64,000 bases of DNA, taken from NCBI GenBank assembly GCA_037074705.1, contig CM073591.1, positions 159,382,532 to 159,446,531 of the forward strand, in the 5' to 3' direction. The notes under the pieces were generated by a model. The model did no database searches and was not told the DNA's origin. It worked only from the letters and a program-made list of their open reading frames with translations. Shown here piece by piece: positions 63,901 to 64,000 of the stretch. Both the position numbers and the translations under genes were made by a program. Origin of the DNA: Zhengitettix transpicula. Its lineage: Eukaryota; Arthropoda; Insecta; Orthoptera; Tetrigidae. Position 1 is the first letter of the stretch. Every line of letters starts with the position of its first letter.

Positions 63901-64000
63901 GGGTTTTGGATGTGTTCTGGTTAGCACGTATGTTGGGTCTCGCTGCCGGTCTTATCCTGAATCAAGGAGGTCGAGTTCACGAGATTGTATTTTGTAATTT

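Larger units (their letters stand above)
51126..64000. other. Region above the candidate FSTL-like exon
   Basis: No exon could be supported here. A signal-peptide exon on the minus strand would be expected upstream of 51.1 kb; I found no convincing ATG-hydrophobic-donor combination. The stretches 51300-55700, 58750-59950 and 61450-62850 are AT-rich with nothing recognised. Two GC-richer, non-repetitive-looking segments (59560-59790 and 62880-63190) may be conserved non-coding DNA; this is untested. The short open frames up to 88 residues show no domain. Confidence 0.5.

Noticed and set aside
1..64000. CRISPR arrays, operons, prokaryotic defence or biosynthetic clusters
   Set aside because: The window has spliced exons and eukaryotic transposons; the only regular short repeats are microsatellites, the 44-bp array and the foldback arms.

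Overview
The window is animal nuclear DNA: AT-rich, intron-dominated and full of transposon debris, with no dense coding. The best-supported gene is a follistatin-related protein of the FSTL4/FSTL5 type on the minus strand, and the sequence context (very long introns, decayed LINEs, piggyBac, foldback and LTR remnants, tRNA-derived SINEs) suggests an insect or other arthropod with a large genome, such as a hemimetabolous insect. The species cannot be named from the sequence alone.

FSTL-like gene (minus strand, reading from high to low coordinates). A candidate upstream exon lies at 50993-51098. It is followed by a Kazal-domain exon (17964-18194), a short linker/helical exon (6428-6582) and an EF-hand exon (80-220). 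All exon borders have AG/GT signals, and the three downstream exons join in a single open frame (phase 1, then phase 0). The 51-kb exon also joins the Kazal exon in phase. The introns are about 32.8, 11.4 and 6.2 kb. The second EF hand and the immunoglobulin domains expected in this family would lie beyond position 1. A signal-peptide exon was not identified and may lie above 51 kb or outside the window.

Repeat content by region. 0.4-5 kb: a palindromic MITE and an old copy of a modular repeat. 9.4-11.5 kb: two LTR-like units back to back in an (AT)n tract. 12.0-13.2 kb: a foldback-like element. 13.7-14.7 kb: two MITEs. 16.2-17.7 kb: a near-complete modular repeat whose sister copy lies inverted at 60.0-61.4 kb. 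19.2-24.5 kb: two more LTR-like units, one with a 44-bp tandem array, plus a SINE and a MITE. 28.4-29.9 kb: a dead LINE with recognisable reverse transcriptase motifs. 30-46 kb: four copies of one dispersed repeat, a SINE, and a cluster of four LTR-like units (36.9-40.9 kb). 49.4-50.5 kb: an internally deleted piggyBac element with perfect TTAA flanks. 55.8-58.7 kb: an LTR-like unit, a 716-bp inverted-repeat element and a further AT-flanked element. The last 150 bases contain a TATA-box candidate on the plus strand.

No convincing new multi-gene system is present. The most useful observations are the candidate 5' exon of the FSTL-like gene, the repeated targeting of (AT)n tracts by one LTR-like family, the deletion-derivative piggyBac, and the two foldback elements. 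Repeat boundaries and similarities were judged by eye, without alignment software.
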